Assembly: GCA_035610835.1 (NCBI GenBank)
Contig: CM069442.1
Location: forward strand, 7,042,444 to 7,106,443
Length of the DNA stretch: 64,000 bases
Reading direction: 5' to 3'
Source of the DNA: Ophiura sarsii
Taxonomy: Eukaryota; Echinodermata; Ophiuroidea; Amphilepidida; Ophiuridae
A program made the position numbers and the translations under genes. Positions 50,401 to 62,400 of the stretch are shown piece after piece. Positions within the stretch are counted from its first letter, which is position 1; each line of letters begins with the position of its first letter. The notes beneath the pieces are model-generated. The model was not told the DNA's origin. It searched no databases and saw nothing but the letters and a program-made list of their open reading frames with translations.

Positions 50401-53400
50401 TTACTATACAGTACAATGCTTTTAAGAGTCCCTATACCCACCTTCCAACAGTTTCCACTTGCCACAAAGTGTTATGTGTTTTCTTTTACATCTTGATATT
50501 ATATGATTGTGCTACATAGGAGAAGGACCTTCAGGAAGGAATAAGAGATCCTGCGATACGAGAGGGACAATGGATTTTAAGATGGATTGCATTGACATGG
50601 CTCATGGACTTAAGTTCAACAGCCGCTTCCATATGTAAAAAATGAATAGACGCTCATTGTCACTGTTTGTTTTTCTTCATTGTTTTTCTTCTTTTTTTAC
50701 TTTTCCTTTTCTTTTTTTCTTTATTTTGTGGTTGTTGGAGGGGATTGGTTGAAACTCAAAATTTGAGATTACTAAATATCAAAATGAAATTCAAATTATT
50801 ACAGAAAATAGAATTTGCAGAATAAATCCTTCGTTTTTAAAAAATTCTAAAATTCTGCCTGAAGAAAGATCTGATTTGGTACTGGTTTATAGAAATCAAA
50901 TATTCGGCTTAATATTTCAAATCGGATTTGGATGGAGATATTATAATAAATCCTTATTTTGTTAAGCCCCATTGCTATAAGCCTGTGTAATTCTAGTCCT
51001 TCCCCTGTGCCAGATGTAAATGTAAGCATTATGATTTATAAAGATTTTTATTTTTAAATCGAACATTTGAAACCACACACAATGGTTCATAAATCTTTGA
51101 TAGGATAAATGGTTCAATTGCGGGAGATTATTTTTGGTATAAATCACCAGAATCAATTTATGTCCTTTTGAACAATAATTTCACTGCCTAATTTCATGCT
51201 TAACTATAACCCACATATTTTTAGGGATTTTAAAGCTTAAAACTAATGATCTGATTAGTAATGTGGAAACAGATCAAGGAAACAATAACACTACAAATGG
51301 TACAAACAAAACAATGTGGTTATTTTGTGAAGTTTATGTTGCAATTGAGTGATTTTTCACTCCCCAAAGTTACAATTCTGGTCAATTCATCAGAAAATAT
51401 CATGAAGGGTTCTATTTTATTAGTGCAGGTGCACTTACTGTAAAAGTGGAAATGTTTGCGCTACATTTATTTTCGCGCTTTTTGCGCTCAAATCAGCAAG
51501 CGCGAAAATTAAAACGCGCAAATATATTCGTTGTGTATGTAGGTCTATGCATGGAAGCTCAAAATCGCGAAAATAAAAACAAGCAAAATTGTTCAAAATG
51601 TGCAATGCGCGAAGATTTACACGCGCGAACATTTCCACTTTTACAGTATTTGATTTGATTTTTTTTTTTTAATATCAAAATTGTATTTGTGTGCAAGAGT
51701 TATGATTTGCAAAAATCAATGCGCACAAAATTCTTTGTATCAAAGCATTTTTTTTTTCAGTGGTCAAAATATTGTATACAATATATCATTTTGTAACAAA
51801 AAGTGAGCAACAGTTCAAAATTCATTGAAAAAACTGTTATACCTCTGAAAATTTGCTATTTATTTATTATTTAAAATATGTGTAATATATTGTTTATTTA
51901 TTATTTTCCCCCTCCAGAATATTATTGTGTAAAGTAAATTTGATCTGATCAATTTTGTTAGCAGCTGTGAAATAGGATTATAATAATTCTATGGATTATA
52001 CGATCTTACAGATTAGATTTGGCCTGGAAAGTTCCCCACGGGGTTATGATAAACCGTGGAATTAATAAACATACAGCAGCTTATACAGCAGCATGCTATT
52101 TCCTGGCTTATTTCTTTGCTTATATTTAGCCCCATTTTGTGTAGAAACTGAAAGGGTTTGTGGGGTGTTCAGGAATTCAGGAAGTAAGGCGGGGTGGGGT
52201 GACTTGCCTGCAAATAGAGTATGATTGTTTCAGGCTACATATTAATAGACGATATTAAATATGAAAATGTTGTTTTTATTGATTTTATTAGACGAGCTGT
52301 CAGAATGTCATTGGCCTAGTTGTTTTATGGGTCTGTTCTCCCTGGAGTTCGACGGATTTATTTAATAGGCTAGTCATAAATGTGAATCCGTAAAAATATC
52401 ATCAAATCACCTCTTCTCATCCACCCCCACCCCCACGTCACTTGAATAAAATCATTGTCTATAAGATATGTCATACGGCATTAACAATTGATAAAATAGT
52501 GGAAAGCTAGCTTGACTAATATTTATAAGTGACAAGTGCTGAAACTGCTGCATCAGTCCACAGAGATTCAATGGAAGATAGGAAATGGGTTTTATGCTAA
52601 CAAGACCGAAGACGTAATGAAAACCATATTAAGCCGCTATGTATCCTTACTAGGGTTGAGCGACATCAGGAAAAGGGCATGCCCTGAGTCCGGTAGAGTC
52701 GATGACAACCCTCTGTAGATCCCCCGTCATAATCAATAAAATGCTGAAATCTTGTCGTTATGGAAACATAATTTTTATTTTACCCCAGGTCAGGCCTCGC
52801 TGTTTGGCCAACATAACAAAGAAAAAAATCAGGGCGTCGCATATCTTGGGCTTTATGGCTTTCGGTAATGGACGCTCGTAATAACGTCGATCCCCTGAGC
52901 TTTCAGGCGGTTTTGAGTTCTGAAGATATATTCTGTGCGTGTGATGTGATATTTGCGATCGGTATGCGAGTCATGTTTTGTGGAGGCTTGAGAGGCTTGA
53001 TCGTGCTGCCCCCGCCGGAGTTTGCGTAATTGGAATGTTACGTAAACAGTACATGGCTACATGTTGATTTAGTGGTTTTAGGGAGACTCGTTAATGTTTA
53101 TTTGTGTTTAGTGAGTCATGAAATAGATCATCCATCTGCCAAATATAAGCAGGCTGTGTGGTTAATAGCACAGTGCAATATATGCACAAATAAATCAAAT
53201 GGAAAAAGTGAAAACCTAAGATGTTTGACTTGTCAAATTATTCATCAAATTTGACATATTTTGTTTCCTAGTGAAAGTTCAGTAAAATATTAACTTGGGC
53301 TTTTGTCTCGCACTACCCGAGTGGTCTTTTGTGTATCTTTTGTTGGCCGTACGGTCAATACAGTAATAATGATTGCTCCAGCTTTTAACTTTCAAGCATC

Positions 53401-56400
53401 ATCACATACACAAAAAAAAACCTCGGACATTGACAGCGTTAGCTTGGCCGTCGTCGAGTTTACCGAGTCTCAAATGACGGCGCATAGGTTGCGAAAGCAC
53501 GGCTGAAATGCGTGACTTGACTATGGGCTCTTCTTGTGTTGCACCGAGAGAGGAGTTGGTTTTCCCTGTCTATTTGCGCAGTGCTATCGTAGCAATGGCT
53601 AGCCGGGTTGTATATTGACTCGGGCCTGTTGACACGCAGCTTGTCCATATTTGCCTAGCTCTGTGTGTTTTATGCGAGTTTATTGAGCCCCTTGGTGGGG
53701 GCTGCTTTTAACTCATCCAGCACAGTTCAATTTAGTATTGACAGGACAAACAAACCAGCCTGCCACGCTAGCCAATAGGTTTGGCCAAGATGTTTTAGAT
53801 TCGTCTACGCAGTGACATTATGTAGCGTTTTCCTACCTGTACGACCTATTCAACTTTGAATGCTGCTTGGCTAGTTGGCTATCTAGATATTCCCAGTCTT
53901 GTATAGTTCCTGCATTTTCCTGAACGGATTAATGCACGAGACTGCGCAGCATTGAATAGCGGGCTAAAGCAATGTAATGTAGCTTTTTTCCCCCGACGAC
54001 CTTGATAAAGATAATTTTATGTGAATTCTTATTACCTGATGATGTGAATTCTTATTACCTGATGATGTGAATTCTTATTACCTGATGATGTGAATTAGCA
54101 CGGATGGGGCGCTTCAGTGTGTACTCATACGCATAACAATGAACGCATAAATATGAACGCTTATTGCAGATAGGGTCAGATCTGTCAATCAAACTCTGGC
54201 GGAATAAATTATCTCGCCTATGCTTTCCCTCAAAAAGAAATTATTACCACTCTTACTCAAGCTTGTGAGATTATTATCAAGTAAAGTACACATGTCAGAT
54301 GATAAGAAATAAAGAGTATTTTTCTTTGACACTGACAGGATGCAAAATATTGCATAAATTCACATACAAGTTTATTCTCAACTATTAAGATGGCCGATAT
54401 GACGTCACTCGAGTATCTCAAGTTGATTTGGCCATCAGGCATATGCTTGTTGTATGTAAGCTTTCGAGTGTTTGAGATTTGAATGAGCTGGGCATATTTA
54501 CCACTGTATATTTGTCCACTTGGAAACGTGGAGTGTTTTCTGTGACTGAAGACATTGTCTGCTCAGAAGATATAGCCTCGTTCATTGCGACGTTTCGATC
54601 CCTCGGGAGGGGGGGGGGGGGGGGGGGGGGTGTACACTCGGCCAGTATGATGGCACACTAGGTATGCCAGTAAATGGTATTAGTCAAAGCAATTCTTATA
54701 AACATTTACAGTAATTTACTTTTGTTCTATGTGAGTCTTTCAGAGTTGCTTTTTCAATAAATGAACGGTCCTATAATAAAAATACCAATGGTTTTTCCCT
54801 TTAATATTTCAATCTGAGCATCAACTTAAATTCAAACAGACAACAGGGATTTGTATAAACCTGATATTATGCGATTGTAATTTGGTCTTTACTTTACTAA
54901 AGGTTTATGTAAAGAGGTACAATCGGCTTTATACTGAATGCATGAAATAATCTCATCAGGGATTTGGAATGTTTAAACGTAGTAAATTCATGTGATGAAT
55001 CATTTAGTTTAAAAATTCTCATTTTGTGAGAAAGTTGTGAAAAAGGCCCAAGTGTTTTAGTAAGAAATGTTTTGGGCAGTTGAAACACGCAAAACTGGCC
55101 CCCTAACTAACATACACATTCGATAATGCTGTACAAGTGTTTGCCTACAGTTAGATTAAGGATGGTTGGCCTTCAAGTAACAATATTGACATATACATAA
55201 CATGGATGTAGAGGGCAGTAGACTACTTCAGTAAGTGACGTGAGCAGAGGCTAATGGCCAGGGATATTTCTTTCTTTATTTTTTATTTCTTCTTCATTTT
55301 CTCCACTTCTTTTTTTTCCCTTCTTTTTCCCCGCTTTAAAAATATATGCATTTACAGTCTATCATCAAAACACATTTTCGGATGAAATAATTCAGTTCTG
55401 ACATGACAAGTCATGTTTTGCCATTTTTATTTTAATGCAAATCTACCATTCCATGTCCACCCAATATGTATTTAAATACAAATGTAGGCAAATTGTAGAC
55501 AACTGCTTGTTAGTGATGTGCAATTTTCATTTGTTTGGTTTATATGGAGGAAGGTCTGTAAAAATGATTTGGTTACCAGCCATCTCGTAGTGTCCATTGT
55601 CGGATTTATTCTGTTGGTTAAAAGTAACCATTTAACATCATGCGTATTGCCGGATATGTTTTTGTGTCTAGAGAAATCAAAAGAAACCGTCAAAACCTGT
55701 GTTCTGGTTTTCTCTGTTTACGCTTGATTAACCGCCAAGATCGGATTTATTATCTGACCAAATACGCCCTTCATTTAATTCTGTACCGTTCTCTTGTTTG
55801 TATCTCATTACAGAACTCTGTTTCCCCGTCAGACCGTGACCGGGCAAGCGTCGACAAACACATCAGCAAATACTCTGAACAAGGGGAACCGTCAAGAAAA
55901 CAGAACAACAGTACACCAAACAACAAGAGGAAAAGAGACGAGAAAGACTCCGGGGTATGTAGTCAAAATGTTTGGAAAGGCAATTTTGTTTCGCTCGCAC
56001 ATACGGTCGATATTGCTTTTTATGAAATGGCCAGTGAGTTGTTGTGTAGGTGTGTGTGTGGCCTTGTGTAGTTCACATATATCAGCTTTAGGCCACTCGC
56101 ATTGTATTGCGTGTTTTTTCTGTAACCCTTTCTCATTTTGTTTATGAATATTAACTTGTGACCGATTTTCTCAATTGCAAAATTGTCTGTAACCCTGTGT
56201 GTTGCGCGGCATCTGATGAAAAATATTATCTTGCGTCATTTCTGCCACCTTCCAGTACTATCGAAGTGATGTGCTTTTGAGATTGTTACTAATTCTGTGC
56301 TATGGCAATTTTATATTTGGTTTCAAATATTTCATGCAATGCTATCTAGGTGTATGATTAATTCATAACAGCCTAACATTCATCAGATATGGGTAGGGGC

Positions 56401-59400
56401 TGGAAAAATCCCAATCGTGTTTGGAAAAAACAAAATCTAGTTTTTTTTCCTACCCCTTGATATTGGGATAAGAGATGTTTTCACAAAATCTGGAAATAAG
56501 CTCAAACCTGAATAACAACATATATTAGTACAAAATCTGTAGTAAATAAACACCTACTGCACTGAAAGTGATCAATACTTCTTTCAATGTCACTAAGTAG
56601 CACGGACATGGAGTGAAAAGGATCATACATGAATCTCTAATGTGATGGCTATAGACCAATCAGTCGAAGGTAAAATAAAATTTGACTGTGACCTTAAGTC
56701 AACCAACTATGACCATAATACTAAATCAATGTGAATTAATAGGGGTCACCTTTCATCGCATCTTGAATGAACTATATCGGATGAAGCCGCCTTTATAATA
56801 GAAAAGCATAACATTGATTACTTTGGATGGATGTCACGAGCGCGCATGGTGCAGACATCTTCGTCGAAGTAGACGTTGTGTGGTTACGACACCAGGATAT
56901 CCAAATCTATGTACGCATGATCTGCAAATTGGCGCTGTAAGTCTCACAATGCTGTCACAACTTTGCACCCTTTTAAATCTTTGCCAGCCTAGGATATCTC
57001 CCAAGGGAGCAATAGGATTAGGTGGTGAATAGAGAGAGAAAATATGCTACGTCATTAAAAGTCTCACCCAGAAAGCTTAGGAACGGAAAGACTTGTTTGT
57101 CATAGGTTTGGCCTGACCCAGGCACAAGTCCAACTGTCTGCTTTTATCAATGTCATGCCTCAGGGAGACCAGTGGCAGACTATCATCGTTTTCTTTAACA
57201 ATTTTCTTTCGGTCTTAAAAATTGCTTGACTTACGGCCAGGAGACACGATAGAATGACGCTAAATGGGGCGTTGGGGAGACGACGTGAGGGCATGCGTGC
57301 GGAGCATGAAGATGATGCGGTTGGTTTAGGGTTCTTTCCCGACTCGCACGTTGTCAGTCATGCCAGGATGAGTATCTGCGATCACAAGTCCTTATATGGA
57401 ATATCCAAGTCCTTGTACGGCAGACTTATCTCTCTACAGGGGGCTGCATTGGACCATGCGAACCATATCCGTCTATGAATCATGGATGCCCCGGGGATCG
57501 ATGATAGGCTTATGATAACCATGGGTTTAGGTGTCAAGATTGTTTTTATCGGTTGGCATGGCCCTTTTCTTTTGGGTCACGTAAATCATCATTTGATGAG
57601 CAGACATCAAAGACAGTTCTACTTTAAGACTGGTTGTCCAGCCGGGGGTTGATTCATGAGAGCATCCTTGCGCGTAATTAGGACACTCTAGGGAACGTTG
57701 TACAGATCGTATCACAACCGGTTTAACTCAAATCAAGAATAATATGACCAAGGATAGATAGTCTGCAGATTTTACTACTTATCATCAATAAATAGTAATT
57801 TTTCTGATTTTTTCTGATTATTTTCATGCTTGCCTAATTCATCCAATATTTTCTGAAAAAAAAGTAACATAAAAATCACAATTATATTCCCATACATATT
57901 TTTTGAAAATGTAGATAAAGTAATATTGAGTGTAACAAAGACCCCATGTAGCTGTTTGTATCTGACAGAGCGTATAAAATGGAATCACTCATGTGAAAAT
58001 TACTACCTTCTATCAGTAAATCGCTCCAACAATATTCACCATTGAAGCTCTCTTCCCTCTATTTATTTCAATCCATTAACTACAGTGTGGCGGAAATGGT
58101 TGACTTGCGATACTTTGACCTCAAACTGAAATTTATCATTTATGAGAAAATAATTTTGAATTTGGATTGAAATCGTCATGACAACAAGATATGTTTACGG
58201 CAATTTGTCACGGTCCGTGTATTCTTGAGGCCCTGTTTTGCAGTGCGGTTAGATATCTAGTTGTGATTATTTTATTTCACATGGAATAATTAAGGGGTTC
58301 CTATACCCCTAAATTGAAGTTTGATGTTGGTCAGAAGGATTTTCCAAAGGTACATAATTATGATATGACTGATGGCTCTGCCCAAAGGCTGCTTATATCT
58401 CATATATTTTGAGAGGCCTGGATGTTCAGAGCCAGTTGAAAGATACCTGTAAATTACTGAATGATTAGAGAATATTTTCTCCAGCAGTGAAGCTAGCTGG
58501 GGTAGCACTATATTGAGTCTAGCAGAATATTATTGATTCTTAATACTTTCCACGCGGCAGGCGTCTGCAGACGACATTCCAAAATGTTTCAAAAATGTCT
58601 CAATTATTGAATTTCATTATCATATTTGGAATCACCATGAGAAATGCATTGGCATAAGTACAAACATGCCTAGTATTCATCCAGTAATCCTTGGGATATA
58701 CCTTGAAAGCTGGGAAAGGTTTCTTAAACATCAGTTTTGTATTTGGTAAAACCAATAGCCGCGTGGAAAGAGTTAATTATTGTGTTTCGATTTTATTTTA
58801 ATATATATACTTGTTCAATTTCAGGACAGCGATGGTGATAAAAGCGACGATAACCTCGTAGTAGATGTATCAAACGAGGTAAGGACCACTTTGATATATT
58901 ATTCACATTTTTTCCGACACCAAGTCCTATTAATATTCAGATCGATATCGAGAGGGGATGCATAATTCAAGCCCTTGCACTTTCCGTAAAGTGCACACAC
59001 GTTTATAGAATTTGTTCAACTTTCAATGTAACAGAGGGTGTGTGTGTGTGTGTGTTATTCTGTATCAGAATATGATTATCCTTTATGGGCGCCGTGCCAA
59101 GCATCCAGTACTCATGTGCTTTTTATCGAGCAGTGCTTACCGGTCCTGTCACAGCCACTTTGTAACAAGGATGATCAGAGAGTTGTCGATATCAGGAAGC
59201 AGTTACAAAAATCATAGCTTTTCCTGAACCCAGCCACACATTATTTGCATGTCGCAACCCATCAGCTCAGAATGGATATGAGAGGCAAATCCTGTTGACT
59301 ACTGCCAGCACTTTGCAGTCTTTTTTTCCCCTTTCTTCCAATTTAGATTTTTATCATGACTCACTGCGCACGGGGACATCTCGGTCCCTAGCGCTAATAA

Positions 59401-62400
59401 TCGGCACCTGGTGTGCAATGACACCAAGGTCTGAGCAGGGGGGTAATCTCTGCGGCGTGGCGTGCGCCCCCTGTGGCGAGTGTTTGATGGGCCATGTCTT
59501 GTTTCAGTGACATGTGATTAGGAAAAGGTAGATGGGTATCACAGCGCAGCAGCGATGATAGACAAGAGTAATTTTTGGGATGATGTCATTTGCGGTTCGG
59601 TGGTTAAATCAATTTGAAATTTTATTAGGACGATTGATATTAACCAGAAAGCAATAAATATATTTATAAAAAAATACAGGTGCATCTGTATATTATATTT
59701 GAGTATAAATAGCAATTAGGTTAGAAAGTAGCTGCCATTATTGGTGTAGACAAATTTTGGAAAGTTTATTTTATCACCATCATGAAATATATAAATTTTA
59801 CAACATCTAAATATACATTTTTAGAAGATATGAAATAAAGTGTCACATTTTCAAATTGTATTTCTCATTTGGGAAGTTTTGATTGCAAAATATCTCAAAT
59901 TTGTTGAAATTGATGAAAATCACATTTTGCATCTGATCTCTCTCTGACATTGACACACATTGATTGTAATTTTGTGTTTCCTTAACCCGGGTTTTTTTCC
60001 CTCATTATATCCTATAGGACCCTCCATCACCGAGACCTAACGGAGAGCAGTCATCGCCCAGAGAAAATAACACTGATAAGCATAGACCAAAGAAAGAACG
60101 TCCCAACTCACCAAATAGCATTGCGTCCAGTGCCAGCACTCCTAATTCAAAACACAAAGAAGGCCTACCGGTAATGTTTAATGTCTGTTTTATGTTTACT
60201 AGAATACATGTAGCTAACAATAGGCTATTCAAGTTGAAAGCCATGCACCCCCCTGTGGAAGACATGACCTTAATCTTCCACACAGGGAGTGTAGATTTCA
60301 AATGGAGTCACCCATGTAGGTAACCCCATTTGCAATTCACACTCCCTGTGGGGAAGATTAAGGTAATATCTTCTATAATAAAGGGGTGTTTCTTTTTCTT
60401 GAAGTTGAACTGATAATTCTCTAAGGAAAATATGCATCTGGAAAGCAAGTGAATGCTTCTTGTGTGGAAAGTGTTGTGCATAGCAAAGAATAAGCCGAGA
60501 ATCTAGTATCATCAACTAAGAGAATGCATGATATAATGTAATAAGATTGCCCAGATTCACTATGTAGCAAAGAACGTTTCAATCCAATAGAGGTTGTCCA
60601 TTGTAAACAATTGTAAACAATGTATCAAGCCACAATGTATCAAATGTAATCCCAAAAGAACCTCAATGACCCTGTATTTATACATGAATAACACCGTATC
60701 AAACATAGCAATTAATTAAGTCATGATAGCCGACATCAAAAATAACTGGGCATATGCTATTTGTAAATGGCCTGATCTTTACCTATGTCTCCTTAGCGTA
60801 TGAATCGAACGTAATAATGTCTGTTAAACAACCACTCGATTGGTCATGTGCTTACGAACCCACACATCTTGTACTGCTACATTAACAACATACCGACCGA
60901 GCAAGCCATGTATCTAAACCATGTATCAAACATGAGCAAACACAGACGCGTGTGTGTGTGTTTGCCATACATGCATAATTGATTTGTCAAACGTGGATGT
61001 TTCTTTGCCGTGTGTCAAAGTTATTTCCCCTGCTCAGCGTTAGATACAAATTGATCTTTCCTGTCACATTGCCAGCCAGCCAGTCGGCCGGCCAGGCAGC
61101 CAGGCATACATATAATGTGATTTATGTAAGGCCTGGGGAGGGAAGGGGGACGACGGTATAAGGTATAGGGGTTTGTGCTGCTCTAACTGGGGTGCTTTTT
61201 TTTGTGCAACAATTCCCTATTCATCAGTCCCAAATCACACACAAAAACCAAACATGGGTCCCAAATCATGAAATCCCCAGTCAAATTGGGTATTATATTA
61301 GGTAAAAACACCCTTAATAGTGGCACCACCCCCAACATAAAATAATTGTTGTACCCTCCTCCCCCTGATGTAAAGTGCTTGCTTGACATACTGTTTGGCA
61401 CTTATAGTCTGCTTGCTGATTTGTATCTGTCTGATTGTCCCTGCTGACTTGCAAAAAAATAAAATACACATCCTGATTTAGATCAGTAATTTGTTACATA
61501 ATTTGTCCCAAAAAAAATTGAATCACAGTCCATATTTAGATTCAACATGAAAAAATGCATTTAATCAAGCACAAACATACCTTGTCGAAACAGTCCTCAA
61601 CATTTTCAGTTTAGCCAAAGTGCTTACTTGTGCTCACCGGTTTGCACGCAATGACTGATCGTGACTGGATTGTTAAATACACAAAAGTTCCTTTTAGATC
61701 CTGACTTTTATGTATGCTGTTGTTACCTTTTTAAAAAAAAACCTATGGATATGTATTTAAAATTGGCATTGAAATGCATTGTAATATATTACATATTGTT
61801 TACCTAATTGTCAGAATGTTCATTAGAATTATACATTAATTAAAGCTATATTCAATTTTAAGTTTAAACATGCCTTGGAATAATTGCAAACATGCCTTTG
61901 AAGTCAAGGATCTATAGACAGTATAATTATTACGACTTGTAAGCGTATGCTTATGCATATGCTAGCCAAATACTTGAGTCTAGACCATTCATTTTTAACA
62001 TAAGTGTTATTTTATTCCCATAGAACGACAACAAGCCGTCAACGTCACCTGTAGCCAAGTCCGAGACACCAACTAGTGGTGGCGCTGTCACACCAGGTTC
62101 AAGTAGCAGTGTAATGGGTATCAAACCGCCAGTCGGAAAAGTGCCCCCTATTGGTAAGTCGTGATTTTGTTTGTTGGTGTTTGAGGAGTTCAGAGGGTTA
62201 TTGAAGCCAAAATATATCAAAACATCATAATATAGATTGGCTTTTACATTTGTTCTATTCACATGACTCTTGGCGCCTTGATGCTTCATATTGTGTGGCT
62301 GTTAAGGGAAACCTGCATTTGGTATTTCTTTTTGGGAAAATGACCCCCTAATTGCTCAGATTTCACTTTAGGCAATTTCTGCAAGCTGTTCGCCGACCAC

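Larger units (their letters stand above)
34021..54630 (+). repeat. Four long G homopolymers in introns 7 and 9
   Basis: Runs of 27 G (34039-34065), 19 G (46643-46661), 19 G (47759-47777) and 22 G (54609-54630). The first follows a (GT)n run. All four lie on the RNA-sense strand. Lengths may be affected by sequencing error. Confidence 0.9.
39669..55813 (+). other. Intron 9 (16.1 kb)
   Basis: The largest visible intron, between the 14-nt exon 9 and exon 10. Recognised contents: a diverged tandem duplication at its left end, three long G runs, a piggyBac-like MITE, a TA-flanked MITE, and short tandem repeats at 46401 and 54021. Most of the rest (40100-46390, 48990-51430, 51650-54020) has no recognised feature. 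Confidence 0.75.
58879..62023 (+). other. Introns 11 and 12 (apart from exon 12 at 60018-60170)
   Basis: Intron 11 has a (GT)n run near 59037-59054. Intron 12 has an inverted-repeat element just after exon 12 and nothing else recognised. Confidence 0.75.

Noticed and set aside
50521..50640. Exon-like sequence after ACATAG ([20 protein letters not shown])
   Set aside because: No good donor follows, it has no similarity to Groucho, and adding it would disturb the fitting phases of exons 9 and 10.
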